This document shows positions 49,226-58,300 of a stretch of 64,000 nt of DNA, piece after piece; position 1 is the stretch's first letter, and each line of letters starts with the position of its first letter. The position numbers were made by a program, and so were the translations under genes. The notes beneath the pieces are model-generated. The model saw nothing but the letters and a program-made list of their open reading frames with translations, was not told where the DNA came from and made no database searches. Origin of the DNA: Porticoccaceae bacterium (lineage in GTDB: Bacteria; Pseudomonadota; Gammaproteobacteria; Pseudomonadales; Porticoccaceae); the NCBI GenBank assembly GCA_018069525.1, contig JAGPUQ010000004.1:1-64000 (forward strand), given 5' to 3'.

Positions 49226-51406
49226 ATGGACGTATCCCCGATTCTCAATCCGCTCAACGACGCTCAACGCGAAGCCGTCACCCACGACGCCGGTAACCTG
49301 GTGGTGCTGGCCGGTGCCGGTAGCGGTAAAACTCGCGTGCTGGTGCATCGCATTGCCTGGCTGGTGCGCGGCGTTGGCGTTTCGCCCTATGAAGTTCTGG
49401 CGGTCACCTTTACCAACAAAGCCTCTCGCGAAATGCGCGAGCGCATCAACGACCTACTGGAAATGAATCCACGAGGCATGTGGGTGGGCACGTTTCACGG
49501 TCTCGCCCATCGTTTGCTGAAAAGCCATTGGCAAGATGCCGGACTACCGGAAAACTTTCAAATTCTCGATAGTGACGATCAGCTGCGACTGGTTAAGCGC
49601 GTGTACAACACCCTCGGTATCGACACGGAGCGCTGGCCGCCGCGGCAGGCTCAGTGGTTTATTAACGGACAAAAAGACGAGGGCTTGCGCTCCCGTCATA
49701 TTCAACAAAGCTCGGATCCCTTTACCACCGCTATGCGCGCTGTTTATAAGGGTTACGAAGACGCCTGCGAACGTGGGGGCATGGTCGACTTCGGCGAACT
49801 ACTACTGCGCGCCCACGAGCTATGGCTGAATAAGCCGGAATTACTCAAGCACTACCAGGAGCGTTTTAAACATATCCTGGTAGACGAATTCCAGGATACC
49901 AATGCCATTCAATACGCCTGGTTACGCATGCTGTCGGGTGGCGACTCCCTGGTAACGGCGGTGGGCGACGACGATCAGTCCATTTATGGCTGGCGCGGTG
50001 CGCGTATTGAAAACATTCGCGATTTTGGCCAGCATTTTGCCGAAACCAAAGTGGTACGGCTGGAGCAAAACTATCGCTCCACGGCCAATATTCTCAATGC
50101 CGCCAATGCCGTAATCGCCCACAATGCGGGACGCCTGGGCAAAAACCTCTGGACCAGCGGTGAAGACGGCGAAACGATTTCACTCTACGCCGGATTTAAC
50201 GAACAGGACGAAGCCCGCTTTATTGCCGAGCGCATTAGTCAGTGGGGCGAAGACGGTCACGCTTACCAAGAAGCAGCCATTCTCTACCGCTCTAACGCGC
50301 AATCGCGAGTATTAGAAGAAGCTTTACTGCGCGCTCAACTGCCCTATCGCATTTATGGCGGCCATCGCTTTTATGAGCGCCTGGAAATTCGCAACGCCCT
50401 GGCGTATTTACGCTTGCTACTCAACCGCCACGACGATGCGGCTTTTGAGAGAGTGATTAATACGCCAACTCGGGGCATCGGCGATAAAACTTTACAAATA
50501 ATTCGGGAAGGTGCTCGCGAGCAGAATGTTTCTTTATGGGACGCGGCGGACAAGCTGGCACCAGAACTGCCACCGCGGGCGGCGGGCGCCGTACGTGGAT
50601 TTTTGAATTTAATAAATTCATTAATTGCCGATACCCTGGTTACTGAGGCGGAGCCACTACCGCTACATGAAATTGCCGATCACTGTTTACAGCTAAGTGG
50701 TTTAGTTGAGTTTCACGGCCGCGAAAAAGGCGAGCGCGGTCAGGGTCGAATGGAAAACCTCGGCGAACTGGTTAATGCCTGCCGAGCCTACGAACCCGAA
50801 GACTCAGGCCTTCCCGCCCTGCCCCAATTTCTCGACGAGGCTGCCTTAGATGCAGGAGAGCGTCAGGCCGATGGCGGTGAAGACGCAGTGCAACTAATGA
50901 CGCTGCACTCGGCGAAGGGTTTGGAATTTCCTCTGGTATTTATCTGTGGCATGGAAGAAAATTTATTTCCCCACAAAATGTCGATGGACGATGCCTCCCA
51001 GTTAGAAGAAGAGCGACGGCTGTGTTACGTAGGTATCACCCGCGCGATGACAAAGCTGTATTTGACCTTTGCCGAGGCGCGGCAGTTGTACGGCTCGGAA
51101 ACATTTAATAGCCCTTCCCGCTTTTTGCGGGATATTCCCGGCGAATTAATTGAAGAAGTGCGCATGCAAACCAATATTAGTCGCCCCACCAGCTATGCGG
51201 CGGATAGTGGCAAGCGTGGTCATTCCTTAGCGCAAGATAACGACAGCGGTTTGGCCCTTGGCCAGCGAGTCAATCATCAAAAATTTGGCGAAGGCGTGGT
51301 GCTTAATTTTGAAGGTAGTGGCGCCCACACCCGAGTACAGGTTAACTTTAGTGGTAGCGATGCAAAGTGGTTAGTATTGCAATACGCTAAGCTAGAAGCG
51401 CTATAA
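49226..51406 (+). CDS. uvrD: DNA helicase II (UvrD)
   Basis: A 726-residue superfamily 1A helicase for nucleotide excision and mismatch repair. N-terminal LNDAQREAVTHDAGNLVVLAGAGSGKTRVL is the family opening; VDEFQDTNAIQY, GDDDQSIYGWRGA, LEQNYRS and VQLMTLHSAKGLEFPLVF are helicase motifs II-V. The C-terminal domain (LALGQRVNHQKFGEGVV) is the UvrD type, distinguishing it from Rep. No LexA box was found in the 220 bases upstream. Confidence 0.96.
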   Translation: MDVSPILNPLNDAQREAVTHDAGNLVVLAGAGSGKTRVLVHRIAWLVRGVGVSPYEVLAVTFTNKASREMRERINDLLEMNPRGMWVGTFHGLAHRLLKSHWQDAGLPENFQILDSDDQLRLVKRVYNTLGIDTERWPPRQAQWFINGQKDEGLRSRHIQQSSDPFTTAMRAVYKGYEDACERGGMVDFGELLLRAHELWLNKPELLKHYQERFKHILVDEFQDTNAIQYAWLRMLSGGDSLVTAVGDDDQSIYGWRGARIENIRDFGQHFAETKVVRLEQNYRSTANILNAANAVIAHNAGRLGKNLWTSGEDGETISLYAGFNEQDEARFIAERISQWGEDGHAYQEAAILYRSNAQSRVLEEALLRAQLPYRIYGGHRFYERLEIRNALAYLRLLLNRHDDAAFERVINTPTRGIGDKTLQIIREGAREQNVSLWDAADKLAPELPPRAAGAVRGFLNLINSLIADTLVTEAEPLPLHEIADHCLQLSGLVEFHGREKGERGQGRMENLGELVNACRAYEPEDSGLPALPQFLDEAALDAGERQADGGEDAVQLMTLHSAKGLEFPLVFICGMEENLFPHKMSMDDASQLEEERRLCYVGITRAMTKLYLTFAEARQLYGSETFNSPSRFLRDIPGELIEEVRMQTNISRPTSYAADSGKRGHSLAQDNDSGLALGQRVNHQKFGEGVVLNFEGSGAHTRVQVNFSGSDAKWLVLQYAKLEAL

Positions 51407-51464
51407 ATTGAAAAAAATTAAAGCATAAGACAAGAACTTAAGCCGATAATATCAGAGGGAAAAT

Positions 51465-52607
51465 ATGTTGGTCCGATTCAGCAGTATTTTAATATTACTC
51501 GCCGCGCTAACGGCTTGCGGGCAGCAAGCGTCCTCCCCTAATAAGGCAAGTGGCGTATCTGCGGCCGGCGAGCCAGCGGCCACTAATTTCCGCTGGAAGC
51601 TAGTGACAACCTGGCCGAAAAATTATCCCGGTCTGGGCACGGCGCCAGAACAATTTGCAACACTGGTCGAGCGTATGAGTTCGGGACGCTTAAAAATAAA
51701 AGTCTATGGTGATGGTCAGCTGGTACCGGCCATGGAAGTCTTCGATGCCGTATCGAGAGGTACCACGGAAATGGGCCACGGCGCGGCCTATTACTGGAAA
51801 GGAAAAATTCCGGCTTCGGTGTTTTTTACCGCGGTGCCCTTCGGGCTAAATGCTCAGGAAATGAACGCCTGGCTCTATCACGGTGGCGGCATGGAATTAT
51901 GGCGTGAAACCTATAAACCCTTTAATTTAATTCCTATGGCCGGTGGCAATACCGGCGTGCAGATGGCTGGGTGGTTTAATCGGGAAATTAACAGCGTGGC
52001 CGATCTCAAAGGTTTAAAAATGCGCATTCCCGGTCTCGGAGGTGAAGTGATTACCCGCGTCGGTGGCGAGGCGGTGACGATTCCCGGCAGCGAGCTTTAC
52101 ACCGCTTTGCAAACCGGGGTAATCGACGCCACGGAATGGGTGGGGCCCTATAACGACCAGGCCTTTGGTTTTCATCAAATCGCCAAATATTATTATTACC
52201 CGGGCTGGCACGAGACGGGTTCGTCGCTGGAATTTATTATTAACACCGAGGCCTGGAACACGTTACCGGAAGATTTACAGGCCATTGTCGAAGTCGCAGC
52301 GCGCGCTGTGAATCAGGACATGCTGGACGAATACACCGCCCGCAATAATGCTTCTCTGGTGCAATTGGTCGACGAGCACGGTGTGCAAGTGCGACGCTTG
52401 CCGGACGACGTCTTGATAGAGTTGCACAGGGCTTCCGCCGAAGTATTAACGGAGCTGGCAGCGAGCGATGCCCTGGCGCAACGCGCCTACGATTCACAGC
52501 AGGCGTTTTTATCTCAGGTGTCCGAGTACCATAAAATTTCTGAAGAAGCCTATTACCAAACGCGACGGTTATTATCAAAAACGTCTATTACCAAAGATGA
52601 CGACTAG
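51465..52607 (+). CDS. TRAP transporter solute-binding lipoprotein (DctP/TakP-like), without adjacent permease genes
   Basis: A 380-residue periplasmic binding protein. An N-terminal signal with lipobox LTACG at about residues 15-19 predicts a lipid anchor. GLKMRIPGLGGEVITRVGGEAV and DATEWVGPYNDQAFGFHQIAKYYYYPGWHETG are typical of the FcbT1/TakP branch, which binds 2-oxo acids and related carboxylates. No dctQ/dctM gene is adjacent; the permease pair at 3920-5826 belongs to the matching branch. A GAGGGA lies seven bases before the ATG. Confidence 0.88.
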   Translation: MLVRFSSILILLAALTACGQQASSPNKASGVSAAGEPAATNFRWKLVTTWPKNYPGLGTAPEQFATLVERMSSGRLKIKVYGDGQLVPAMEVFDAVSRGTTEMGHGAAYYWKGKIPASVFFTAVPFGLNAQEMNAWLYHGGGMELWRETYKPFNLIPMAGGNTGVQMAGWFNREINSVADLKGLKMRIPGLGGEVITRVGGEAVTIPGSELYTALQTGVIDATEWVGPYNDQAFGFHQIAKYYYYPGWHETGSSLEFIINTEAWNTLPEDLQAIVEVAARAVNQDMLDEYTARNNASLVQLVDEHGVQVRRLPDDVLIELHRASAEVLTELAASDALAQRAYDSQQAFLSQVSEYHKISEEAYYQTRRLLSKTSITKDDD

Positions 52608-52637
52608 CGAATAAAACATAAAAATGTAAAACGGATT

Positions 52638-53690
52638 TTATTCGGGATCGGCTTTGCCAAGATCAAACAGCTTTGCACGCACGGTTTGTCGATATTGTGC
52701 CGGGGTGACGTCGTGATGTTTGCGAAATAATTGCGTAAACCAGGTGGTGTCTTGATAACCGCAAAGGTGGGCGATTTCCGTCGTCGTCGCATTAGAATTT
52801 TGCAACAACTGGCGAGCGTTATCTAAGCGCAGTGCCTGTAAATACGCCAACGGCGTTTTATCCGTCGCGGCGCGAAAGCGGCGATTAAAGGTTCGCGAGC
52901 TCATACTAAATTGTTTGGCAATCTGCTTTATGGTGATGGTTTTTGCCAGGTTATCCTGAATCCAGATTTGTGCCTGTAGTATGTCTTCATCGGGATGCTG
53001 GCGAACCTCCGCATTAAAATAATTTTTGCCTTCGAAAGTATTGCGAATTTCGTGAAAAAATACCCGCTCGACGTGCTGCGCTGCCTCGCGACCGTAGATG
53101 CGATACACAATATGCACAAATAATTCGGCCATGGCGTTGGCGCTAGCTGCGCAGTAAATATTATTGGCCTGGGTGGTGAAGTACTGGCGTTGCAGTAACA
53201 CTTTTGGATAGAGTTTTTGAAAGCGGTCAAAATAATGCCAGTGGGTGGTGGCCGCTTTGCCGTCCAACAAACCTGCTTCGGCGTAAAAGCACACTCCGGT
53301 GCCAACGGCAGTGAGGATGGCGCCGTGTTCGTATTGATGGCGCAGCCAGGACAATACGTTGTCGGCCCGGCGTAAGGCCGGACGGGGACTGCGCCAAAAG
53401 CCGGGTATATGGATTAGATCGTAAGTGGTGCCGGTATCGAGGGCGATGTCGGGTTGCAGATTAAACCCCGAGGCGGAAGCCACCATCTCTCCGTCCGGGC
53501 TAAGGGTGGTGATGGCAATACGGCGATATTCCTTGCGACCCTGGGCGGCAAAGGCTTCGGCGTTGCGCAGGATCTCGATAGGTAAGGTGGCGCTGGTGCC
53601 GAGCACCCCGTCCGCCAGGAAAACCCCGACTCGCACCGGGTCGTCGATGGGGTTTTGTTGTTGCCCTTTATTTTGTTGATTACTCACCAT
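52638..53690 (-). CDS. GlxA-family transcriptional regulator (PfpI-like plus AraC HTH)
   Basis: A 350-residue protein with an N-terminal DJ-1/PfpI-like domain (RVGVFLADGVLGTSATLPIEIL, then AGLLDGKAATTHWHYFDRF) and a C-terminal AraC-type HTH pair (KQIAKQFSMSSRTFNRRFRAATDKTPLAYLQ and TTEIAHLCGYQDTTWFTQLFRKHHDVTPAQYRQ). GlxA-type regulators control catabolism of small nitrogen compounds. It is convergent with the TRAP binding protein gene, with a 30-base gap, and may regulate it, but no operator was identified. Confidence 0.88.
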   Translation of the reverse strand: MVSNQQNKGQQQNPIDDPVRVGVFLADGVLGTSATLPIEILRNAEAFAAQGRKEYRRIAITTLSPDGEMVASASGFNLQPDIALDTGTTYDLIHIPGFWRSPRPALRRADNVLSWLRHQYEHGAILTAVGTGVCFYAEAGLLDGKAATTHWHYFDRFQKLYPKVLLQRQYFTTQANNIYCAASANAMAELFVHIVYRIYGREAAQHVERVFFHEIRNTFEGKNYFNAEVRQHPDEDILQAQIWIQDNLAKTITIKQIAKQFSMSSRTFNRRFRAATDKTPLAYLQALRLDNARQLLQNSNATTTEIAHLCGYQDTTWFTQLFRKHHDVTPAQYRQTVRAKLFDLGKADPE

Positions 53691-53807
53691 TTGTCCATTT
53701 TCTCTGGGTTTTGGCTAATTCGCCATAGTTTATGGCCTAAATGCCGGTTTCTCAAGAGCCCTTGCAGCCCTAGAATTCCCGGCCTTAAAGTAGATGCGGT
53801 GAAGTGA

Positions 53808-55730
53808 ATGGCGGTACTCCCGGTAATTGTTGGCTATGGCGGTTTTAATGCGGCAGGCCGTAGTTCCTTTGACCAGTCCTATCGGCGCATGATTCTGGAA
53901 AGCCTGTCGGCTAGCGAGCGGGACAAAACCCTTTCCGGTTTAGCGGCGATGATGAACCTGGTGCGCTGGGAAGATGGGCAGTTTGTTAACGATCAGGGTT
54001 TTGCGGGTGGCCCTAAAGAAGTCGCAGAACACTTTGGCACCCAGGTCGTCGAGGGCACCTTAATTCGCCGAATTGAAGCCAATCATTTCGATCCCGACGC
54101 GGTACCTCAATACGCCAACTTGAACGCCGATCTTGACGCCGAAGGGCCGGGAGCGAGCTTTACGCTGCCCAAAAAACAACTGCCTAACCCACTACCCCAG
54201 GGCTGGGAAGTGAGTCCCGTTGAGGACGGTTCAATTGGAGCGGATTCAAACGGTACGGGCATGGTGCAGGTGCGTATCTCTGGCCAGCAGGCCTGCCGAG
54301 TCGCCGGTACCCAGGCCATTGGCGTCAAGGCGGCGGGACAACTGCCCACGGGTTTTGACCCAAGTATTTTATACCAGTCCCGCTTTCAGCCCCGCGGACT
54401 ACAAATGGCAGTGTGCGGTGCTACCGATGCCCTGCGCTCTATGGGAGTGTCCTGGGAGACTATTTGCGCGGCCGTGCGGCCGGATGAAATTGGCACTTAT
54501 GCCTCCTCCGGTCTGGGGCAGCTTGGCGAAGAGGGTTTTGGCGGCATGATTCGGGCGCGGCTCGAAGGCGGGCGTGTTAGCTCCAAGCAGATGCCAATGG
54601 GCCTTAACACTATGCCCGCCGACTTCATTAACGCCTATGTGCTGGGCAGCCTTGGCCACACCGAGGCGGTCACGGGTGCCTGTGCGAGCTTTCTCTATAA
54701 TCTTCATGCGGCGGTGCGGGATATTCGTCGCGGCGTGCGCCGAGTGGCTTTGGTCGGGGCCTGCGAAGCGCCGATTAACCCAGCAGTTATCGACGGCTTT
54801 AACAATATGAGTGCCCTGGCCACCGAGGAAAATATGCTGCGTCTGGGTGATGCCGACCCGCGCCGTTACAGCCGCCCCTTTGGAGAGAATGCGGGCTTTG
54901 TGATGGCCGAGTCCACTCAGTACTTTTTCCTGATGGACGATGCCCTTGCAGTTGAGCTGGGCCTGGATATTCACGGCGCGGTGCCCGATGTGTTTATCGA
55001 TGCTGACGGTGTCAAAAAATCCATCTCCGGCCCCGGTCCTGGCAATTATTTAAGTTTCGGCAAGGCCGCCGCCTCGGCTCGGGCTATTCTCGGCGAGGAA
55101 GCGCTACGCAAGCGCAGCGTGATTTTTGCCCACGGTTCGAGCACTCCGCAGAACCGCGTTACCGAATCGATTATTTTCCATCGCATTGCCGAGGCTTTTG
55201 GTGTTGAGCAGTGGCCTTTATGTGCGGTAAAAGCCTACCTGGGTCATCCCCTGGCTCCGGCCAGTGCCGACCAGATGGTCGCCGCCATCGGTGCGATGAA
55301 ATACGGCTGGGTGCCGGGCATCAAAACCATGGACGCGGTGGCCGACGATGTCCATCAACAGCACCTCAATATTCCGTTGAAGGATTTACAGGTGGAACAG
55401 GGCCTGGATATTAGTTTGCTGAACTCCAAGGGCTTCGGCGGCAACAATGCCACGGGGGTAGTGTTGTCGGCGCGAGCCACTGAGAAGATGTTGGCAAAGC
55501 GTCACAGTGATCAGTGGAGCGACTATGTGAACCGCCGCGAGGCGACCCGTTCGGCAGCAGCAGAGTACGAAGTTAGGGCCGACCGCGCCCAGTTTGATCC
55601 GATTTATCGTTTTGGCGAGGGTGCGATCCCCGACGAGGAGATATTGATCTCCGACGAGAGTATTGCGGTGCCGGGCTTTGGTAAGGCGATTCCCCTGTCC
55701 AGGGAAAACCCCTACGAGGATATGAGTTAG
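53808..55730 (+). CDS. fabY: Beta-ketoacyl synthase, FabY-like
   Basis: A 640-residue condensing enzyme with a long N-terminal part (LPVIVGYGGFNAAGRSSF) and a KAS II-like core. The catalytic cysteine is in VTGACASFLYN, the two histidines in FAHGSSTPQNRVTES and VKAYLGHPLAPASADQM. This size and arrangement match FabY of Pseudomonas aeruginosa, which replaces FabH in starting fatty acid synthesis. No fabH is in the window to compare. ATG 53808 is chosen. It is a single gene, convergent with the carbonic anhydrase gene. Confidence 0.85.
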   Translation: MAVLPVIVGYGGFNAAGRSSFDQSYRRMILESLSASERDKTLSGLAAMMNLVRWEDGQFVNDQGFAGGPKEVAEHFGTQVVEGTLIRRIEANHFDPDAVPQYANLNADLDAEGPGASFTLPKKQLPNPLPQGWEVSPVEDGSIGADSNGTGMVQVRISGQQACRVAGTQAIGVKAAGQLPTGFDPSILYQSRFQPRGLQMAVCGATDALRSMGVSWETICAAVRPDEIGTYASSGLGQLGEEGFGGMIRARLEGGRVSSKQMPMGLNTMPADFINAYVLGSLGHTEAVTGACASFLYNLHAAVRDIRRGVRRVALVGACEAPINPAVIDGFNNMSALATEENMLRLGDADPRRYSRPFGENAGFVMAESTQYFFLMDDALAVELGLDIHGAVPDVFIDADGVKKSISGPGPGNYLSFGKAAASARAILGEEALRKRSVIFAHGSSTPQNRVTESIIFHRIAEAFGVEQWPLCAVKAYLGHPLAPASADQMVAAIGAMKYGWVPGIKTMDAVADDVHQQHLNIPLKDLQVEQGLDISLLNSKGFGGNNATGVVLSARATEKMLAKRHSDQWSDYVNRREATRSAAAEYEVRADRAQFDPIYRFGEGAIPDEEILISDESIAVPGFGKAIPLSRENPYEDMS

Positions 55731-55733
55731 GGT

Positions 55734-56279
55734 CTAAGCAGTATTTTCCAGGTACTGGTTTTTCAGCTTTACATAGTTGCCCGCCGAGTAGGTGAAAAAA
55801 GCGCGCTCGCTGTCTTTTAGCGGGCGGGCTTGTTTGCAGGGGCTGCCCACATAAAGAAAGCCGCTTTCTAGGCGTTTACCCGGCGGCACCAAAGCGCCCG
55901 CGCCTATCATTACCTCGTCCTCGACCACTACGCCATCCATCACCGTGGAGCCAATCCCCACCAAAATCCGATCGCCCAGTGTGCAGCCGTGCAGGGTGAC
56001 ATTGTGGCCAACGGTAACATCGTCGCCGATAATCAGTGGCCAGCCGTCCGGGTTGTAGTCGCTGGAGTGAGTAATGTGCAGCACCGAGCCGTCCTGGATG
56101 CTGGTGCGGCAGCCGATGCGAATGCGGTGCATATCGCCACGGATGACGGCGCCGGGCCATACCGAAGCATCGTCGCCGAGTTGGACATCGCCAATCACGG
56201 TGGCGGCTTCATCCACATAAGCGCGCTTGCCTAGTGCGGGTGTTATACCTTGAAACGATCGAATATTAGTCTGTGTCAT
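55734..56279 (-). CDS. Gamma carbonic anhydrase family protein (YrdA-like)
   Basis: A 181-residue left-handed beta-helix protein. The hexapeptide repeats run through IGDVQLGDDASVWPGAVIRGD, GDDVTVGHNVTLHGC and GDRILVGIGSTVMDG; histidines in VLHITH and VGHNVTLHG are placed as in gamma carbonic anhydrases. Many family members have not been shown to be active. It ends three bases after the fabY stop on the opposite strand. Confidence 0.9.
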   Translation of the reverse strand: MTQTNIRSFQGITPALGKRAYVDEAATVIGDVQLGDDASVWPGAVIRGDMHRIRIGCRTSIQDGSVLHITHSSDYNPDGWPLIIGDDVTVGHNVTLHGCTLGDRILVGIGSTVMDGVVVEDEVMIGAGALVPPGKRLESGFLYVGSPCKQARPLKDSERAFFTYSAGNYVKLKNQYLENTA

Positions 56280-56453
56280 GATGCTTCCTGTGGTTTTTCG
56301 TCTATACCCAAAGACTTGGTCTAAAGGCTTGGCGAGGCGCTAACTAAGCGCAAGGAGATAGATATGATAGAGATAAAGCAGACTATAATAGCCGAGTTCA
56401 GGTGTCGTCAAAGTAACCAGTATTAAACTGGGCAATAGCGCCCACGGTAGCTT

Positions 56454-56699
56454 ATGTTTAGCGAACAAAAACGTTTTATCGCCGGGGCGGTGTGCCCCAA
56501 ATGCGCCGCGATGGATAAGGTGGTGGCCTATAGCAAGGCGGATAAGGATTACCGCGAATGCGTTGCCTGCGGGTTTATCGACGAATTGCTGGTTGGTCCC
56601 AGCGCACCAGCACCGGATACCCGTATCAATAAGTCGGAGCGTCGCGATGCTGCTGTTGCCGAGCCGGTTAAATTTGTGGGTTTTGGCGAGGAGAAGTGA
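56454..56699 (+). CDS. yheV: YheV-family zinc-ribbon protein
   Basis: An 81-residue protein of the DUF2387 family. KRFIAGAVCPKCAAMDKVV and RECVACGFIDE carry the two CxxC pairs of a zinc ribbon. It matches E. coli YheV in the first 45 residues; the C-terminal third is variable. Function unknown. ATG 56454 is used. Confidence 0.88.
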   Translation: MFSEQKRFIAGAVCPKCAAMDKVVAYSKADKDYRECVACGFIDELLVGPSAPAPDTRINKSERRDAAVAEPVKFVGFGEEK

Positions 56700-56853
56700 G
56701 CGCGCCGGGTAAAGAGTCCGAGAGTTGAATGTCAACGATCAATACCTAATACCGATACCTAATATCAAGATTGATATCTTCCAGGCGCAACAGCAAGGTT
56801 GCGGAGCTCAGTTGATACAAATCAAACGGCGGAATTACAGGTGATCCGCAAGT

Positions 56854-56884
56854 AAAAAAATCCACGGTTGCCCGGTGAACCGTG
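56854..56884 (-). terminator. Minus-strand rho-independent terminator-like hairpin
   Basis: CACGGTT (56863-56869) and AACCGTG (56878-56884) form a 7-bp stem; seven As at 56854-56860 become a U tract on the minus strand. No annotated minus-strand gene lies within 4.6 kb upstream on that strand. Confidence 0.55.
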
Positions 56885-56903
56885 AATTCTGTTCTGGTAT
56901 ACT
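56875..56903 (+). promoter_or_regulatory. Possible extended -10 promoter of the cytochrome oxidase operon
   Basis: TGGTATACT contains a TGn extension before TATACT (56898-56903); GTGAAC 17 bases upstream is a weak -35. It partly overlaps the hairpin at 56863-56884. Confidence 0.4.
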
Positions 56904-57115
56904 TCCGCGCCGACGCGTTTCGGGACCGTGACGATCAGCAGTGATCTTTGCGTAGAACTCCCGGCAAACCTTTTTGGAACACCACTTATTATCGATTTTT
57001 ATAAGCGTACTTATCTTATTCCGCACATTGCTGTTTCTAATCTAGCGATTAGTAGCAGAGAAACGGCTTGTAAGACGCGGCGTAACACATCATTAAAATG
57101 GAGAACGAAAGGCCA

Positions 57116-58285
57116 ATGGTATCTAAAGCAAAGCGGCTTATCCTGAGCACGCTTGGTACGGTTTTACTGGGTTTTGCTACCCAGGCCAGTGCCAGCGGCG
57201 AGGCTGAGCGACCAGACGGTTGGAGCCTTCTTAACATGACAGAAGGCGTTACTGGCGTTAGCCACAGTATTTATGACCTACACATGCTGATTTTTTGGAT
57301 CTGTGTGGTGATTGGTGTTATTACCTTCGGCGTAATGTTTTACAGCATGTACGCCCATCGCAAATCCTCTGGGCGCACGCCGTCTAACTTCCATGAAAGC
57401 ACTGCGGTAGAGATGGCCTGGACCATTATCCCGGCGCTGATTTTGGTGGTGATGGCATTTCCTGCCACTAAGGGTTTGAAAGATCTCTACGACACCAGTG
57501 AAGCCGATATCGATATCAAGATCACGGGTTATCAGTGGAAGTGGCAGTACGAGTATCTGGGTGAAGGCGTCGAGTTTATTAGTCAGTCGTCGACCTCTCA
57601 GGCGTCGATTTATGGCAAGGCTCCGAAGAGCGAGTTTTACCTCGAAGAAGTCGATAAGCCGGTGGTTATTCCCGTCGGCAAAAAAGTTCGTTTCCTGATT
57701 ACCGCCAAAGACGTGATTCACGCCTGGTGGGTGCCTCAGCTAGGCGTTAAAAAAGATGCAGTTCCAGGCTTTATTAATGAAACCTGGGCGCGTGCCGACG
57801 AGCCGGGGATTTACCGGGGTCGTTGTGCGGAGCTCTGCGGAAAAGGTCATGCGTTTATGCCGATTGTGGTGAACGCAGTTCCAGAAGAGGAATACCTGGC
57901 CTGGCTGGCGGCTCAAAAAGCCCAGGCCGCAGTTGAGAAAGAGGCGATTAATAACACCCTCACTTTTGATGAGCTGATGACTTCTGGCGAAGCCGCCTAC
58001 AACCGCTCTTGCGCAAGTTGTCATGGCGTGGCTGGCGAAGGCATCCCGGGTGCGTTCCCGGCGCTTAAAGACAGTGTCATTGCGCTTGGCCCGGTCGCAG
58101 ATCACCTCGACATGGTGATTAACGGCAGTCAAACCAATGCCGCGATGCAGGCCTTTGGAGGACAGTTATCCGAGGCAGATATTGCCGCGATTATTACCTA
58201 CGAGCGCAACGCGTGGGGCAACGTACCAGAGGCTGATAAGACAGTGCAGCCTGTGGATGTTCTTAAATTCAAGCAAGGCCAATAA
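57116..58285 (+). CDS. coxB: Cytochrome c oxidase subunit II with fused cytochrome c domain (caa3 type)
   Basis: A 389-residue subunit. After a signal peptide (about residues 1-26) come two membrane helices, then the CuA domain with CAELCGKGHAFM and HAWWVPQLGVK. The C-terminal part has a haem c motif CASCH around residue 300, so the protein carries its own cytochrome c, the mark of caa3-type oxidases. The open frame begins at 57098; ATG 57116 gives the better signal peptide and is chosen. First gene of coxB-coxA-ctaG-coxC. Confidence 0.93.
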   Translation: MVSKAKRLILSTLGTVLLGFATQASASGEAERPDGWSLLNMTEGVTGVSHSIYDLHMLIFWICVVIGVITFGVMFYSMYAHRKSSGRTPSNFHESTAVEMAWTIIPALILVVMAFPATKGLKDLYDTSEADIDIKITGYQWKWQYEYLGEGVEFISQSSTSQASIYGKAPKSEFYLEEVDKPVVIPVGKKVRFLITAKDVIHAWWVPQLGVKKDAVPGFINETWARADEPGIYRGRCAELCGKGHAFMPIVVNAVPEEEYLAWLAAQKAQAAVEKEAINNTLTFDELMTSGEAAYNRSCASCHGVAGEGIPGAFPALKDSVIALGPVADHLDMVINGSQTNAAMQAFGGQLSEADIAAIITYERNAWGNVPEADKTVQPVDVLKFKQGQ

Positions 58286-58300
58286 GGGGAGGAATGATAC

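Larger units (their letters stand above)
56700..57115. other. Intergenic region before coxB: promoter, hairpin and long leader
   Basis: 416 bases without a convincing gene. It holds a hairpin with an A tract at 56854-56884 (a minus-strand terminator by sequence), an extended -10 promoter for coxB at 56875-56903, and an apparent leader of about 200 bases up to the coxB ATG. I see nothing else I can name in it. Confidence 0.6.

Noticed and set aside
56340-56735. A 131-residue minus-strand frame
   Set aside because: It covers yheV in antisense. The plus-strand zinc ribbon is clearly real.
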